A stretch of 64,000 bases of DNA from Ascidia mentula (lineage: Eukaryota; Chordata; Ascidiacea; Phlebobranchia; Ascidiidae), in the NCBI GenBank assembly GCA_947561715.1, contig OX387202.1, forward strand, positions 5,841,001 to 5,905,000, given 5' to 3'. Below the pieces are notes generated by a model that made no database searches, was not told where the DNA came from, and saw nothing but the letters and a program-made list of their open reading frames with translations. The position numbers were made by a program, and so were the translations under genes. Below, in pieces: positions 34,060 to 45,400 of this stretch; within the stretch, counting starts at the first letter, position 1, and every line of letters begins with the position of its first letter.

Positions 34060-34202
34060 GTGTGGGTAAAAAAGCGTGTCTTTTGGTTTTCCGCAAGACT
34101 AAAAGATTTTTTGACAAACACTACAATCGTATGGTTTCTCTCTGGTATCAGTTCGAACGTGAACACGTATACCGCTTGAATCGCTTACCACAATGGTCAC
34201 AC
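34060..34202 (-). pseudogene. Frameshifted extra zinc fingers after the 34.2-kb gene
   Basis: Just past the TAA of the 11-finger ORF, another frame reads KCDHCGKRFKR, then a stop, then TREKPYDCSVCQKIF and another stop. These are decayed C2H2 units with a TGEKPY-type linker. The junction is a homopolymer (AACAAAAAACAATAAG), a likely site for the indel that shortened the protein. Confidence 0.75.
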
Positions 34203-35183
34203 TTATTGTTTTTTGTTCAGTATGTGTTTTCGAATGTAAGCAGTTCTAGCGCTTGAAGAGGTGAAAGTTTTTTCACATACGTCACACCTAAAAGGTTTCT
34301 CTCCAGTGTGGATTCTGAAATGTTGGTCTAGACTGTATTTCAGGATAAAAGCTTTATCACATATGTTACATTTGAACGGTTTTTCTCCAGTATGAATTCG
34401 TTCGTGTTTCGTTCGATTGTTTAAACTATTGAAATCTTTATCACAAATGTTACACTTGTATGGTCTCTCTCCAGTATGAATTCGTTCGTGTATCGTTCGA
34501 TTGTTTAAACTACTGAAATCTTTATCACAAATGTTACACTTGTATGGTTTCTCTCCAGTATGAATTCGTTCGTGTGTCGTTCGAAGGTATGATCTACTGA
34601 AAGCTTTGTCACAAAATTTACACTTGTACGGTTTCTCTCCAGTATGAATTCGTTTGTGAATTTTTACGAACTTTGCGTCTCTGAAGGATTTTTCGCAAAT
34701 ATCACATTTATAAGGTTTTTCTCCAGTGTGGATTCTTGTATGCACGAGTAGACTGACTTTCAGGCTGAATTCTTTGCTACATTTGTTACACTTGTATGGT
34801 TTTTCTCCGGTGTGACTTCGTATATGTTCGGAGAGATGGCGTGGTCGTCGGAAATCCTTTTCGCATATATTACATTTAAACGCTTTCTCTCCAGTATGAG
34901 TTGTTTTGTGAATTTTGACTTCATTGGAAGTTCGAAAGCACTTTTCACAAATGTCACATCTATAAGATTTCTCTCCAGTATGAGTTCGAATGTGTTTGTC
35001 CAGATTGCCTTTCTGACTAAATTCTTTGCAGCAAAATGAGCACTTGAAAGGTTTTTCTCCAGTATGAGTCCTAATGTGTATCTTCAAGCGGCTATTTGTA
35101 GCAAATCTTTTCAAACAGTACGTGCACTCGAAAGATTTCTGTTCCATGTTCTTCAATACACGTGCTTTCCCGTTGCTTTTCAT
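34203..35183 (-). CDS. C2H2 zinc-finger protein, 11 tandem fingers
   Basis: A 326-residue ORF, continuous, with fingers from residue 19 to 322, each CX2CX12HX3H and linked by THTGEKPY/F-type linkers (first FECTYCLKRFATNSRLKIHI). Fingers 8 and 9 are near-identical (CNICDKDFSSLNNRTIHERI / CNICDKDFNSLNNRTKHERI), showing recent internal duplication. Finger 11 lacks its first zinc His (TAYIRKH), so it is probably degenerate. No KRAB, ZAD or other effector domain precedes the array; an upstream exon may exist. Inferred role: sequence-specific DNA-binding nuclear protein. A paralogous pseudogene lies at 32.65-33.17 kb. Confidence 0.85.
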   Translation of the reverse strand: MKSNGKARVLKNMEQKSFECTYCLKRFATNSRLKIHIRTHTGEKPFKCSFCCKEFSQKGNLDKHIRTHTGEKSYRCDICEKCFRTSNEVKIHKTTHTGEKAFKCNICEKDFRRPRHLSEHIRSHTGEKPYKCNKCSKEFSLKVSLLVHTRIHTGEKPYKCDICEKSFRDAKFVKIHKRIHTGEKPYKCKFCDKAFSRSYLRTTHERIHTGEKPYKCNICDKDFSSLNNRTIHERIHTGERPYKCNICDKDFNSLNNRTKHERIHTGEKPFKCNICDKAFILKYSLDQHFRIHTGEKPFRCDVCEKTFTSSSARTAYIRKHILNKKQ

Positions 35184-35874
35184 GACGTTCCAGTGTAGAT
35201 GTCGTTCTTCACTGAGCCTTAATATTAATCCGGCGTTTCAAAACTTAACTTAGCAGGTTTCTGATTTAACAAAAGTTATTAATTTGGGGATATTTTGAAA
35301 CGTGACAAACAGAAATTATTTTTTGCATCCCTTTTTTAAATGTTAATGTTTTAACTAGGGGTTTATGCACTGAATCTACAATGGCAAAATGATTTAAGTA
35401 ATACCCAAACCAGTAAAATACATTGTGTTTGATCAAATTACCAAATCTATCAACATAAACATAGAAACAATTAAACTAAGCTCCGTGCATCATACAGCGT
35501 TACCATCAATTGCCCTTACATTTACTGAACCTGGAGTAAAATCTTCACAATTCCAAAGCAAATTCAATATTACTTAATTTTTTTATTTATTGCAAAATAT
35601 CACCCCTGGACTTAGTCGTCAAATTCATCACGTTTACAAAAATCACAATTAAAGCATAGCTGTCAAAAAATCGTTGGTATTTACTTTAATTCATCTAAGC
35701 AAACGTGAAGGATATTTTTCCAACTTACTAATTTACAAGTAAAGCCTTCAAATCACAACAGCAAACCTACGACTAACGGCTATTTACCAAAACAAGGGTT
35801 TTTAAATCTACCGCCTTTCCCACTATTATGTTTTTTGAATAATGCCACCTAGCTATCATTTAAACAATGAAACA
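35184..35874. other. Upstream flank of zinc-finger gene
   Basis: 35,185-35,265 is shared with the pseudogene flank at 33,075-33,160. Beyond it no gene is visible. Confidence 0.4.
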
Positions 35875-36170
35875 CTATACTGCTATTTTTGCTGCCAGGC
35901 ATACTAATTAATCAAAATCTTTCTTCTGGCACTTAAGTTTCTGAAGTTATTTATTCAAAATCCGACGTTTTGTCTGCCATTCGGCGAGACTTCCCCAGGG
36001 TTATGTCAACATATTGCATCAAGCGCATAAACACTAAACCGCAAGAAAAAAACGTAAGAAACACAAGAAAAAAAGGGGAATAGATAACATTGACACCGCT
36101 TGTGTCGTCACGTGATTAGGTGTGTAGCGGGGCGTAACACTTACAACAAGTTGTTGTTTTAAGTGTGATC
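35875..36170 (-). mobile_element. Penelope terminal-repeat fragment
   Basis: TATACTGCTATTTTTGCTGC then GCATACTAATTAATCA, then CGTTTTGTCTGCCATTCGGC and AACAAGTTGTTGTT. It follows the outer 3' region of the 54,840 element in the same order, with scattered differences. No coding part is attached, so it is a solo 3' end. Confidence 0.8.
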
Positions 36171-37784
36171 AGGGCAACCACCTGTTGTTTTCAGTTATAT
36201 ATTTGAATTGAAATACACACTGATATTCGCACAGATTATATATTCCATAGGTTTATATATGGATCAAGTTTGGAATAAATATTATCTTCCCAATCTGTTG
36301 CTCTCCTCATTTCGTTCACACAGTTCCATGCACAACTTTCACATAGTTTGGTGTCTTTTTGGCGCGTAAAATAGGCTGTCAAATTGGATTGGAAATTATT
36401 ACTCTTTCCTGTAAAGTCTCAACAATCTCAATCGTTTGCGACTCATAGAAGAATAAAAGTTACTGTTTCAAGCATTACAACCTTTATATAATGTGCCAAG
36501 TGCGGCAGTTTTAAGTGGTCGTGCCTTACTAGTCTAAAACAATGAACTAACAACACTTTCTGTAAACATTAAACCAATAGCTGATCCTGTACAGTGATCA
36601 ACTTTAACTATCATCAACACCAATACAATGAGGTGTTCCGCATATTGATGTCGGACAAATGAGATCTGTCGTATTGCGCTTTCTCATGCATTGACGTTAC
36701 ACTGCATAAATAAACCCTAAAACCTTTGCATGCTCGTAACTTTACTCGCCTCATTTCGTTCACACAGCACCAATTCACAACTTTCACATTGTTTCGTGCT
36801 GCAGCGTGTTTCGGTTTGAATTGCAGTCTTGTGATGTCCGTTTGGAGTACGATTAATTGTTTTGAGGGAGAAAAAATGCGTAACAAAGCCACATGTGGGA
36901 CAACTCCCAGCTGGAGGCTGCTTTGAAAAAAAATTTGACCTCGTATTCCATCATTCGCGGAGTTAGTATATACCAGGGACACTTTATCTTATATAATGGA
37001 CTAAGTACTTTTATATATAATTGTTATTTTTGTGCCCACTGCCTTTCTATCACATTATCACTTATCACGTGACCGCCATTTTATAATGTAACGCTTTGGT
37101 TCTTTCGTATCATTCTATTAGATTCCATTCTAATTCGATTACGTTCAAACTCGAGAGACAAACTTTAATTAGAATCATTGCGATCACGTAATAATTTCAA
37201 ACGGTGGCTGATTACGTATATACTATGCTATATAGGAACGTCATCAATTATATCTATCAAGAATTAGCCAGCATATCGAAGCATTCCCAGACAATGGTGT
37301 AAGACCGCAATTCACTTAGCAGTTTACGCCGATTTGATCCGCATTATCGATGCTCTCAGATAAGAAGTCCTTGCTGCTTCTCCACACACTTTTCGTCGTT
37401 TACCTCCATCACTGTTTTGTATTCTGTGTGCGTTGTCGCCTTATCCCATGACTACGATACTGTCCTTGCCCCTTCCTCTCTTTGTTGCCATGATCTACTA
37501 ACACTTTGAGGTTTGTCTATCGGCATTTGTTGCGTACCTGTAACCACGTTACAGAAAAAGTTTTTACGTTTTTATCGCCTATTTTTTGTCTTTGAACACC
37601 CGAAAGTGGACTTACTGATGGATTTTGTTGTGGTTTTTAATTTTTTATTGTTTTTCTTGTTACACAGACACTGAAGGTGCCAAAAGGCGAAATTAAAATT
37701 TCGATTTACAACTAAGGATTATACACTGGCGTTGATCGTCCTTCACTTCTTATGGTGTTCCAGAAATATATATTATTTTGATTC
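36171..37784. other. Non-coding between Penelope fragments
   Basis: Contains a short direct repeat: CTCATTTCGTTCACACAG at 36,306 and 36,751, each followed by an ACAACTTTCACA-like block. At 37,670-37,715 is ACTGAAGGTGCCAAAAGGCG + AAATT, a hairpin like those in Penelope termini, suggesting another repeat end. No gene recognised. Confidence 0.4.
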
Positions 37785-38540
37785 GCAAAGACAGTTCGGC
37801 CGGTCATTTCTACCATGCGAGACTTCCTCAGAGTTATGTTAACTATAATGCATCAAGCGAGAAAAAAGGGGAATGGATAACAGTGACACCGCTTGTATCG
37901 TCAAGTGACCAGGTGCGTAACGGTGCGTAACACTTGCAATAAATTGTTCTGAACCGCTGGAAAATACACACATTGCTCCTTGTCATTCAGGCAATGTTTT
38001 TTTTGTAAATGTGGAGTGTCTCCAGGAAAAGACGTTTTGTATGGTCCTCCTCCATCTCTATCACTCGGACCTCGTCAAAGTTAACTGTAATACTCTTCCG
38101 GTTTCACCTATATATACTCCACCGCAGTCCTTATACGGAATGTAATACACAACGCCTTTGGATTGGGCCGTGCCCTTCTCAATAGGGTGTGACACCATCC
38201 TGTTCAGTGTTCTGTGTGGCTTTGTGTAGGCCGCAAAACCATAGTCCAACATCATACGCCTTAGCGTGTCTGTTAAAACAGGAACGTATGGCAAAACGAT
38301 CGTACCGGTAGTTGGCGCTGTTTCTTGTGGTTTGACAGCGGACTTTCTTCCAAACATCCATGACGGATACAGATTCTTTCGTAGTGCATTCTTGATGAAC
38401 TTCACCTCTTTGTCACGGTTTTCTTCTCTGGAAACCAGAGCCTCGGCTCTATCCATAAGCGCCCGCACTACCGCTGTCTTGTGCTGTATCGGATGTTCCG
38501 ACTTTAATGATTCGACTGCCGAATAATCGGTTTCGGTCAT
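37785..38540 (-). mobile_element. Penelope-like element fragment (RT C-terminus, GIY-YIG start)
   Basis: The minus-strand frame 38,540-38,061 matches the 55-kb family closely: EHPIQHKTAVVRALMDRAEA, LYPSWMFGRKSAVKPQETAP, TLRRMMLDYGFAAYTKPHRT and GVVYYIPYKDCGGVYIGETG. It loses frame just after the GIY-YIG start. 38,060-37,790 is the 3' non-coding/terminal part. The RT palm is absent, cut off abruptly at about 38,540. A 5'-truncated dead copy. Confidence 0.85.
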
Positions 38541-38589
38541 AACCTAGATAAACGATGCAGAGATTCACTAGTTGTGGTTTAAGTTCACT

Positions 38590-38935
38590 ATTACTTAATC
38601 TGCCACAATCAACCACCAATATATTTTTCGCTGTATATTTCGTAATTACAAATGTTAGAATCATCAGGTGAGGTTAAAGTTATGACATCACACCCAAACT
38701 GACGTCATGTAATGTCACTATATGCGGTAATATAATTTTGGGGGCCACCTACATTTGAAACTATTCGATATCGACAATATGATGCAGTTTTCCAAACAAG
38801 GCATTGTTTTGACGCAAACTCCATGCATGACGTCCATTTCGCTGCAGCGATTATTGGTTGCTGCCACTATTAATGCATTTTTCCACATTTTGGGTTGACG
38901 TACAACCGAAATTTTACGGTGGTTATGCTTCTTGT
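38590..38935 (+). repeat. Dispersed repeat R1, copy C (partial)
   Basis: CCACAATCAACCACC, GGTGAGGTTAAAGTTATGAC, TGACGTCATGTAATGTCACT and TTTGAAACTATTCGATATC are shared in order with 12,900-13,245, followed by the GTTGACGTA(C/G)AACCG block. Lacks the left half that carries the conserved ORF. Confidence 0.75.
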
Positions 38936-39589
38936 TGAACTCACCTTTGCAGTAGTAATACAACGTAAGCAAAAATACAAATATAACATTTAAAACATTT
39001 AAAACAGCTGGGGTAGTTATGACAATATATAAGCTCAAATTTAAACAGTCTGATATTTTCAATCGGTCTTTTCTACGATGGGTCCGTGTATCATTTTTTC
39101 TCCAAAAGCATTGAGTTCTGATAGGGAACTGGGCGGCAAACTGTCGGTAGCTGCATGAGATTTCCATGCCATCAAAACGTATGTTAATTCCCAAAACATG
39201 AAATATGAATGCGTGCAGAAAATTTGATTTCAACGTAGGATTGTGAGCAAACTGCGTGTTTTCTTGAAATTTATCTATGAAAGATATGGTCATTGCACGA
39301 AGTCCATGCAATCTACAAACAATGCGCAATGCATTTACTGACAAACCCGAGTTTTTTGTTTTGCTAGCAAACCATGGTTAACAATCTGTTAGCATAGAGC
39401 GGAACGTTTTTACTCCTTTTCATATTTAGCACGCATTTATGGTGCTTTTGTGAGTGATGAACCAAAACATAAAACAAAATTACCATACTGCTACCATGTT
39501 TTCGCATGACAAAGCTGGATCGCCCGACTGCGCAAGCTCTTTATATTTGGTTGTCTCTGCTATTGTAGTTTGATCATATGGTTTACAAG

Positions 39590-39900
39590 ACGCGCAGCCA
39601 AGGCATTGTAGTCAAGCTGGATCAGCCACTTTTCCAGAAGTCGAAACGAGATCTGAAAAATCAAGCTCCCGGTAAGATTTGAACTTCCGACCCTGGGCTA
39701 ACCAGGCCCATAACGCTATACCAACTGAGCTACAGGAGCTCTGTGGTTTCATGGGGTATATTGTGGCCAAGGTACACTGGTTCCCCAGCGCATAGCTTGT
39801 CAGGCGACTTTCACATACGTGGGAGATCTCCACCACCGTAATCATACAACGCAGAAGTATTACCATGCTTTCGCAAAGCAAGGGGCAGAATCGCCCCACC
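39590..39900 (-). repeat. tRNA-derived SINE-like element
   Basis: Contains a tRNA-like unit (39,739-39,665) with intact 7-bp acceptor pairing (GCTCCTG/CGGGAGC), an A-box region TAGCTCAGTTGGTATAGCG and a B-box-like GGAAGTTCAAATC. The adjoining block GCAGCCAAGGCATTGTAGTC to GCTGGATCAGCCA recurs at 15.07 kb, and the tRNA 3' half recurs at 13.66 kb, so it is a repeat family rather than a lone tRNA gene. Confidence 0.65.
39665..39739 (-). tRNA. tRNA-like sequence, GGT in anticodon position (pseudo-tRNA)
   Basis: 75 nt with a complete 7-bp acceptor stem, D-arm GCTC...TAGC, stem-loop TGGGC-CTGGTTA-GCCCA and T-arm GGAAG-TTCAAAT-CTTAC. The anticodon arm is shifted by three extra bases after the D-arm, and the loop would read GGT, an anticodon normally absent from eukaryotic nuclear tRNAs. 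I therefore regard it as a tRNA-derived SINE head. Confidence 0.35.
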
Positions 39901-41015
39901 GCACACTCCCTTTATATTATGCGATCTCAGTTCTTGTATTTCGATCATAAGGTTCACTGGTTTCGCAGCCAAGGGGTTTGTAAATTTTCTTGAAAAATAC
40001 TTTCTCGAAATCCTCATAATCATTTAGCGTTTTCGGTATAGTAAATTGGCAAAACGCAAATGAAGTAATTATCATCAAAAAATGTTTTAAAGCGTTGTGT
40101 CAACTTTCGCATTTGGGAGCTGTGCTTACTTTGTGTTCCTTAATCAAACGAGACATTTTCAACAATCTGTCAAGTGTCACAGTAACACATTAATCCAACT
40201 ACCAATACCTTTGGTCCATGAACAAATTAAGTTTCATTAGTGAAAACACGACGGTTCAGTCGTGCGGGCAGTTGAATTCATACCTAAACTTTATGTCTGT
40301 CCTGTTTGGTTTTCGACACAAAAACATCACATCAAAATACATACAAAAAAGCCCAAAGTGTACAACCACAAAAATAAACTGTTATTTTGTCGTTAGTTCC
40401 ACTACACGCTGATTTTGTTTTCGTGTCGATTCACACTAATGCATTTCATTAAGATAGACCCTTGTATTGCAAATTTTTAGGCAAACACAAAACTGTAGAC
40501 GACGTATTAGTAATAATATTCGCAAAGAACATAAAATTGTTTTTGTTCTACGTTTATTTTTGATGGTCAATGCCAAGAAAGAAGACATTTAAATTTGTTT
40601 CCCTCCTCCGGGTGAAAATACCAAAATCAGTTGCGATGAAAATCATCAGTTTCAAAACTAACCTCTCCGAACCTTCTGCTTCAATAAAGCAAAGTTTTTC
40701 TTGTCAGGTCGTGGGAATGTACGCCGAACAGCAATTAGAATACGCTGTTTCACAGACAGCACTTTGACCCTTCAGGCGAGTTGCGATTTTGAGTATAATA
40801 ACTTACTTTGAGTTATTTTTTACTGTGTCGCAAGTTTCATTGCAAATATATCTTCGAATTTTGTTGTTATGTCGGATTATTTAGAACATCGCAATTTTGG
40901 AATGACCCCAATCAACACTTGACCTGTTTTATAATGACACGTTACAGACAATGAAACATGCAACGGGCAGATGGATTTACCGCGGGGATAACGCATTAGC
41001 CTTACATCGCCACTA
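39901..41015. other. Intergenic, no gene seen
   Basis: Short ORFs only (for example 40,570-40,767), no domains. AT-rich. Confidence 0.4.
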
Positions 41016-41499
41016 TGTTATGTGATGTATTGATAATTTGACGTCAGCACTATGTACCGTTGTTACGTCACAAATACCGTTGTTCCCGTAGAACCCCAGT
41101 GCATGCCTGAACTGTTGTTGACTAAGTTTTAGTTTTGGTTAGTTTAGTTGTCGTGCACTGCTGTAGGAAACTAATATTATTTCTATTTGAATCAGACATT
41201 TAAGTGCAAGTTGAATCTGCTAACGTTGTTTCCTGTTGTGTGAAATTGGAAAGAAGCCGATATTTTTGTGACTGGTTCCACAATCGTTCGGTAAGCAGAA
41301 TTGTGCTTTCAATTTCAATGTTTTTGGTCGCTAATTCAACGCGTGTTGTGTAGAAACCGCAGCGTCTTCCGAATAAAGTTAACCCGTTCCTTTTGAAGAA
41401 GAAGTGTTGTGTGTTAAGAACCATTGCAGAAACCCCGTCTGTTGCACTGTCCGGGCGCAACCAGTCACGCCCGTCTGACTGCCAAGGGCAGCGCAACAT

Positions 41500-41682
41500 T
41501 GTTTCGAACTATTTGGATTCATTATTCAGCCCGTTTCGAACTATTTAATTCCTTATCATTGTTTCGAATTATTGGATTTATTCTCAGCCCGTTTCGAATT
41601 ATTTAATTCCTTATCATCGTTTCGAATTATTGGATTGATTCTCAGCCCGTTTCGAACCATTTGGATTTATTACCATTCGAAA
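41500..41682 (+). repeat. Tandem repeat in Bel/Pao leader
   Basis: Six alternating half-units beginning GTTTCGAA(C/T)(T/C)ATT, organised as about three 58-59-bp units: GTTTCGAACTATTTGGATTC..TCAGCCC followed by GTTTCGAACTATTTAATTCC..TTATCAT. The array ends exactly at the gag start region. Confidence 0.85.
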
Positions 41683-42434
41683 TGTGTGATCCTGCTTCAC
41701 CGTCTTCGTCTTCCACATTCGAGGACCCGCCGGTTTTGCTAGTATCCATCTGCGCGCATGCATGGCAACAATCTTGTCTGCATGTTGAAGAGTTAATGTT
41801 GAAAATTGACAACGCTGTTCTTGTTAAGGAATACCTGCCACAGCTGGAGAAGTGTTTTTCCGACCTGATTGATGCCTATGCGCCGCTTGCTGAAAACAGC
41901 GAAGAATTGGCTCTAGCAACACAGGATTGCCAGCGCGCAAAACGTGAACTCGATTCTCGTGTGGCGGAGTGGTTTGCCAACGCCAAGAAGTCAACTGGGC
42001 GTCGGAGGACTATATCAAGCCGATCGTCGAGTTCACATGTTGACGTACATAGCTCTGTTTCCTCCACCTCCTCGATTACCCGTCAAAGAATAGCCGCTCG
42101 TGTTAAACTTCAATTGGCTCGGGTGTCACAGCGTCAAGTCAATGAAGATTCTGAACTTGCAAGGCGTCAAGCAGAACTTGATGCTGAACGAAGAAGAAAA
42201 CAGGTCGACGATGAGGTTGAGATAGCCGAGGCTGAAGTACGTGCGTGGGAGGAAGAATCCATTGCTGGAGATCCCCTGCTGTGTGACCCAAGACATCCTC
42301 CCGTGACAAGTTCCTTTGTTGGGGGGCTTCGACCTGAGTTAAATAGTGCGCCGGTAAATCCTTACCAACCTGCTGTCCCTGTCGTGCCACGGTCACCCCC
42401 AACTTGCGTGGATACGAAGCCGTTTTTCAGCTAA
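41681..42434 (+). CDS. gag: Bel/Pao gag N-terminal part
   Basis: From ATG 41,681 (MCDPASPSSSSTFED). It contains an alpha-helical region with EEYLPQLEKCF-like spacing (LVKEYLPQLEKCFSDLIDAY), a Ser-rich stretch and a long Arg/Glu-rich coiled coil (QAELDAERRRKQVDDEVEIA), as in Bel/Pao gag N-termini. It stops at 42,434 and is overlapped by the next frame, which starts directly in the C-terminal gag part (LIRKLPFRLQEK). The central DUF1759-type capsid segment is missing, suggesting an internal deletion. Confidence 0.65.
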
Positions 42435-45400
42435 TTCGAAAACTGCCGTTCCGGCTTCAAGAGAAGTGCATCGAACGTTCCGTTCAAGTGCTCGACGAGA
42501 CTGGATCCCAAGCCGGATATCTTGCCTTTACAAATTTTGTCGTCGAGCGATCGCGTATCGCCAATTCGTTGTTCCGTGTCGAAGCAGTCTACGAAAGCGT
42601 GCGCGAAAAACCCGTCCCTGTTTCAGTAAAGAAGGGTTCTCGTGCTGCTGGGTGCAACGTTTCGTCGTCAGGATCCAGTCTGCCGCGAAGTCAAACCCTA
42701 TCTACTCCCGTTTCTTGTGCGTGCTGCAACAAGCCTCACGACTTGCCCAAGTGCCCGAAATTCGACGGAATGTCTACCGAGGAAAGACGCGAGTTTGTTG
42801 TCACAAATGGCTTGTGTTTTAAATGGCTTTGTTCAGGTCATCGTTGCGGGAAATGCATGATTCGCAAGCCATACTCGGTGGAGGGTTGCACTGGCATTTT
42901 TCACCACACAAAGTTGCATGGCGCCTTTCAGAAGAGGCGACCCGGCAAGATTACTGAGAACCCTGCCCCGAAGCCACCGCCGGTAGAACAATCGGCAACG
43001 ATAATGAAAGTTACAACGGACAACTGCGGAGTCTACCTCAACGTCGTTCCCGTCAAGGTCAGACACAACGACATCGAGGTAAATACGTACGCGTTTCTTG
43101 ATCAAGGTTCTACGTCTACATTTTGCGAACAAGGTCTGTTTGATAAACTTGGTCTGCAATCCAAGGATCGAAAGATTTGTCTGAGCACTCTGACAGATCA
43201 ATCGCGAGTGTACCAAGGCTCCACTGTGTCCTTCACCGTCGTGCCGCTTGATGACGGAGAGCCGTTGATGTTGCCGGAAGTTCTGTCCATCGACAAAATT
43301 CCCGTGTCGCCGAATAGGATCCCTGATGCAAAGAAGCTTGCCGAGTTCGATCACCTCAAAGAGTTGCCCCTGCGTCGTTTGGAAGGGGGAACTGTGACGA
43401 TACTGATCGGAGCCGATAACCCCGCAGCCTTCCACGTACAGTGTACACGTTCTGGACCGCAGGGGACCCCTTGTGCTGTAAAGACATCTCTTGGCTGGTC
43501 ACTCTTTGGTCCCGCACTTGGTTCGTCTGCAAGGGGCCAAGCACATGTCCGTTTTCTGAAGGTTGCACAAGTCATGTTCCAACGGGAGATAGAGTGTTTG
43601 TGGAAGAGCGACTTTGGCGACGGGACATCAGTATTCGACATGCCCACATCCAGGGAAGATCGAATTGTTTATGACATGATGAAGGCATCGGTGAAACACC
43701 AAGATGGACATTTTGAGCTCCCATTACTCTGGAGACCTGGAATCGAAAAGTTGCCACCCAGTCGCCAGATGGCGGAAAAGCGACTGGTCGGTTTGAAAAA
43801 ACGATTGTCCAACAACGATGTTCTGCGAAAGGGATACGTAGACACGGTGCAAACGTACATATCCAAAGGATACGCTGAAGAAATTCCCGACAACAAGGTC
43901 GTGACAGACAATCGCATCTGGTACTTGCCGCACCACCCAGTATTTAACCCACACAAGCCTGACAAACTTCGTGTGGTCTTTGATTGTGCTGCCCGAAACA
44001 GAAGCGTCTCACTGAACGACGCACTGATGCAAGGTCCTGATTTTGTAAACAGTTTGGTTGGCGTGCTAACCCGTTTTCGCTGTCAGCCAGTTGCCTTGAT
44101 TGCCGATATCGAGGCAATGTTCCACCAGGTTCGGGTGGAAACCCGTGATCGCGATGCACTTCGATTTTTCTGGTGGCCCGGTGGAGATTTGACCTGTACA
44201 CCGACGCCTCACCGGATGAAAGTGCACTTATTTGGTGCAACGTCCTCTCCGAGTTGCGCCACCTTCTGTCTGAGACAGACCGCAGATTCATTTGGTGAAA
44301 ACTTTGATCCTCAGGTTGAATCCGTTCTACGGCGCAATTTTTATGTGGACGACTGCCTTGCATCCGTCAAGGATATAGAAACTGCTATTGCTGTTCGTCT
44401 TCGTTTGAGAGACCTGTTAGCCAGAGGAGGATTTCGCTTGACAAAGTGGCTTTCTAACGAACAGCGCGTTTTGGAGTCGGCTCCCGAAAATGATCGAGCA
44501 AAAGTAGTAAAATCGCGTTGCCTCGATGATGCTACGCAACAGAGAGTCCTTGGTGCTTATTGGTCTGTTGCGGAGGATGCATTTCGGTTCAAAGTCAAAC
44601 CGCCGAGCAGGCCGCACACACGTAGAGGAATCCTTTCAGCTGTCAGTTCACTTTACGACCCTCTGGGTTTCGTATCTCCCGTGATTCTAAGGGCCAAGTT
44701 ATTGCTGCAGGACTTGTGCAGATTGGAACTGAATTGGGACGACGACATTCCGGATTTGATATCCGATAACTGGAAGAGGTGGCTTGCTGAGTTGCCTCAC
44801 TTAGGCAATGTTGTCGTTCCGCGTTGCTTCAGGTCGTCGGAACTGAAACCTCCATTGAAGTATCAACTGCATCATTTCGCTGATGCATCTAAGTAGGCGT
44901 ATGGCGCCGTGTCATATCTTCGCATCGAAGACGATCACAGGACAGTGATGTGTTCTTTTCTGATTGGAAAATCCCGACTTGCCCCGTTGAACACGAAGAC
45001 GATCCCTCGACTGGAGCTCACCGCTGCTGTGCTCGCTGCGAGGTTGGATCGCCTCATGAGAAAGGAACTAGACTTGCCCATTGAAAGTTCAGTTTTCTGG
45101 AGTGATTCCACTGCTGTTATGTTAAGCATTCGAAATGCAACCAAACGGTTTCCAGTTTTTGTCGCCAATCGCCTGGCAGAGATTGAGCGACTGACCGACA
45201 TTACGAATTGGAAACACGTTCCTACAAAATTAAATCCCGCAGATGATGCCTCAAGAGGTCTACCCGCCGATGAACTTGTCAATTCGAGTCGCTGGTTAAA
45301 AGGCCCAATGTTTCTCCTTGAGCCAGAAACCAACTGGCCGCCGCAATGAGATTTAAGATGTTTTGGTACATCGAAGGAAATTATCAGTTGTCCCGTCAAC

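Noticed and set aside
36614..36982. 122-residue minus ORF
   Set aside because: Overlaps a direct repeat and ends without motifs; likely chance.
38718..39344. 208-residue minus ORF with one hydrophobic stretch
   Set aside because: Its C-terminal part is repeat R1 copy C; no domain or splice support, so not called as a gene.
39665..39739. Functional tRNA-Thr
   Set aside because: Irregular spacing, GGT anticodon and repeat-family copies point to a SINE head.
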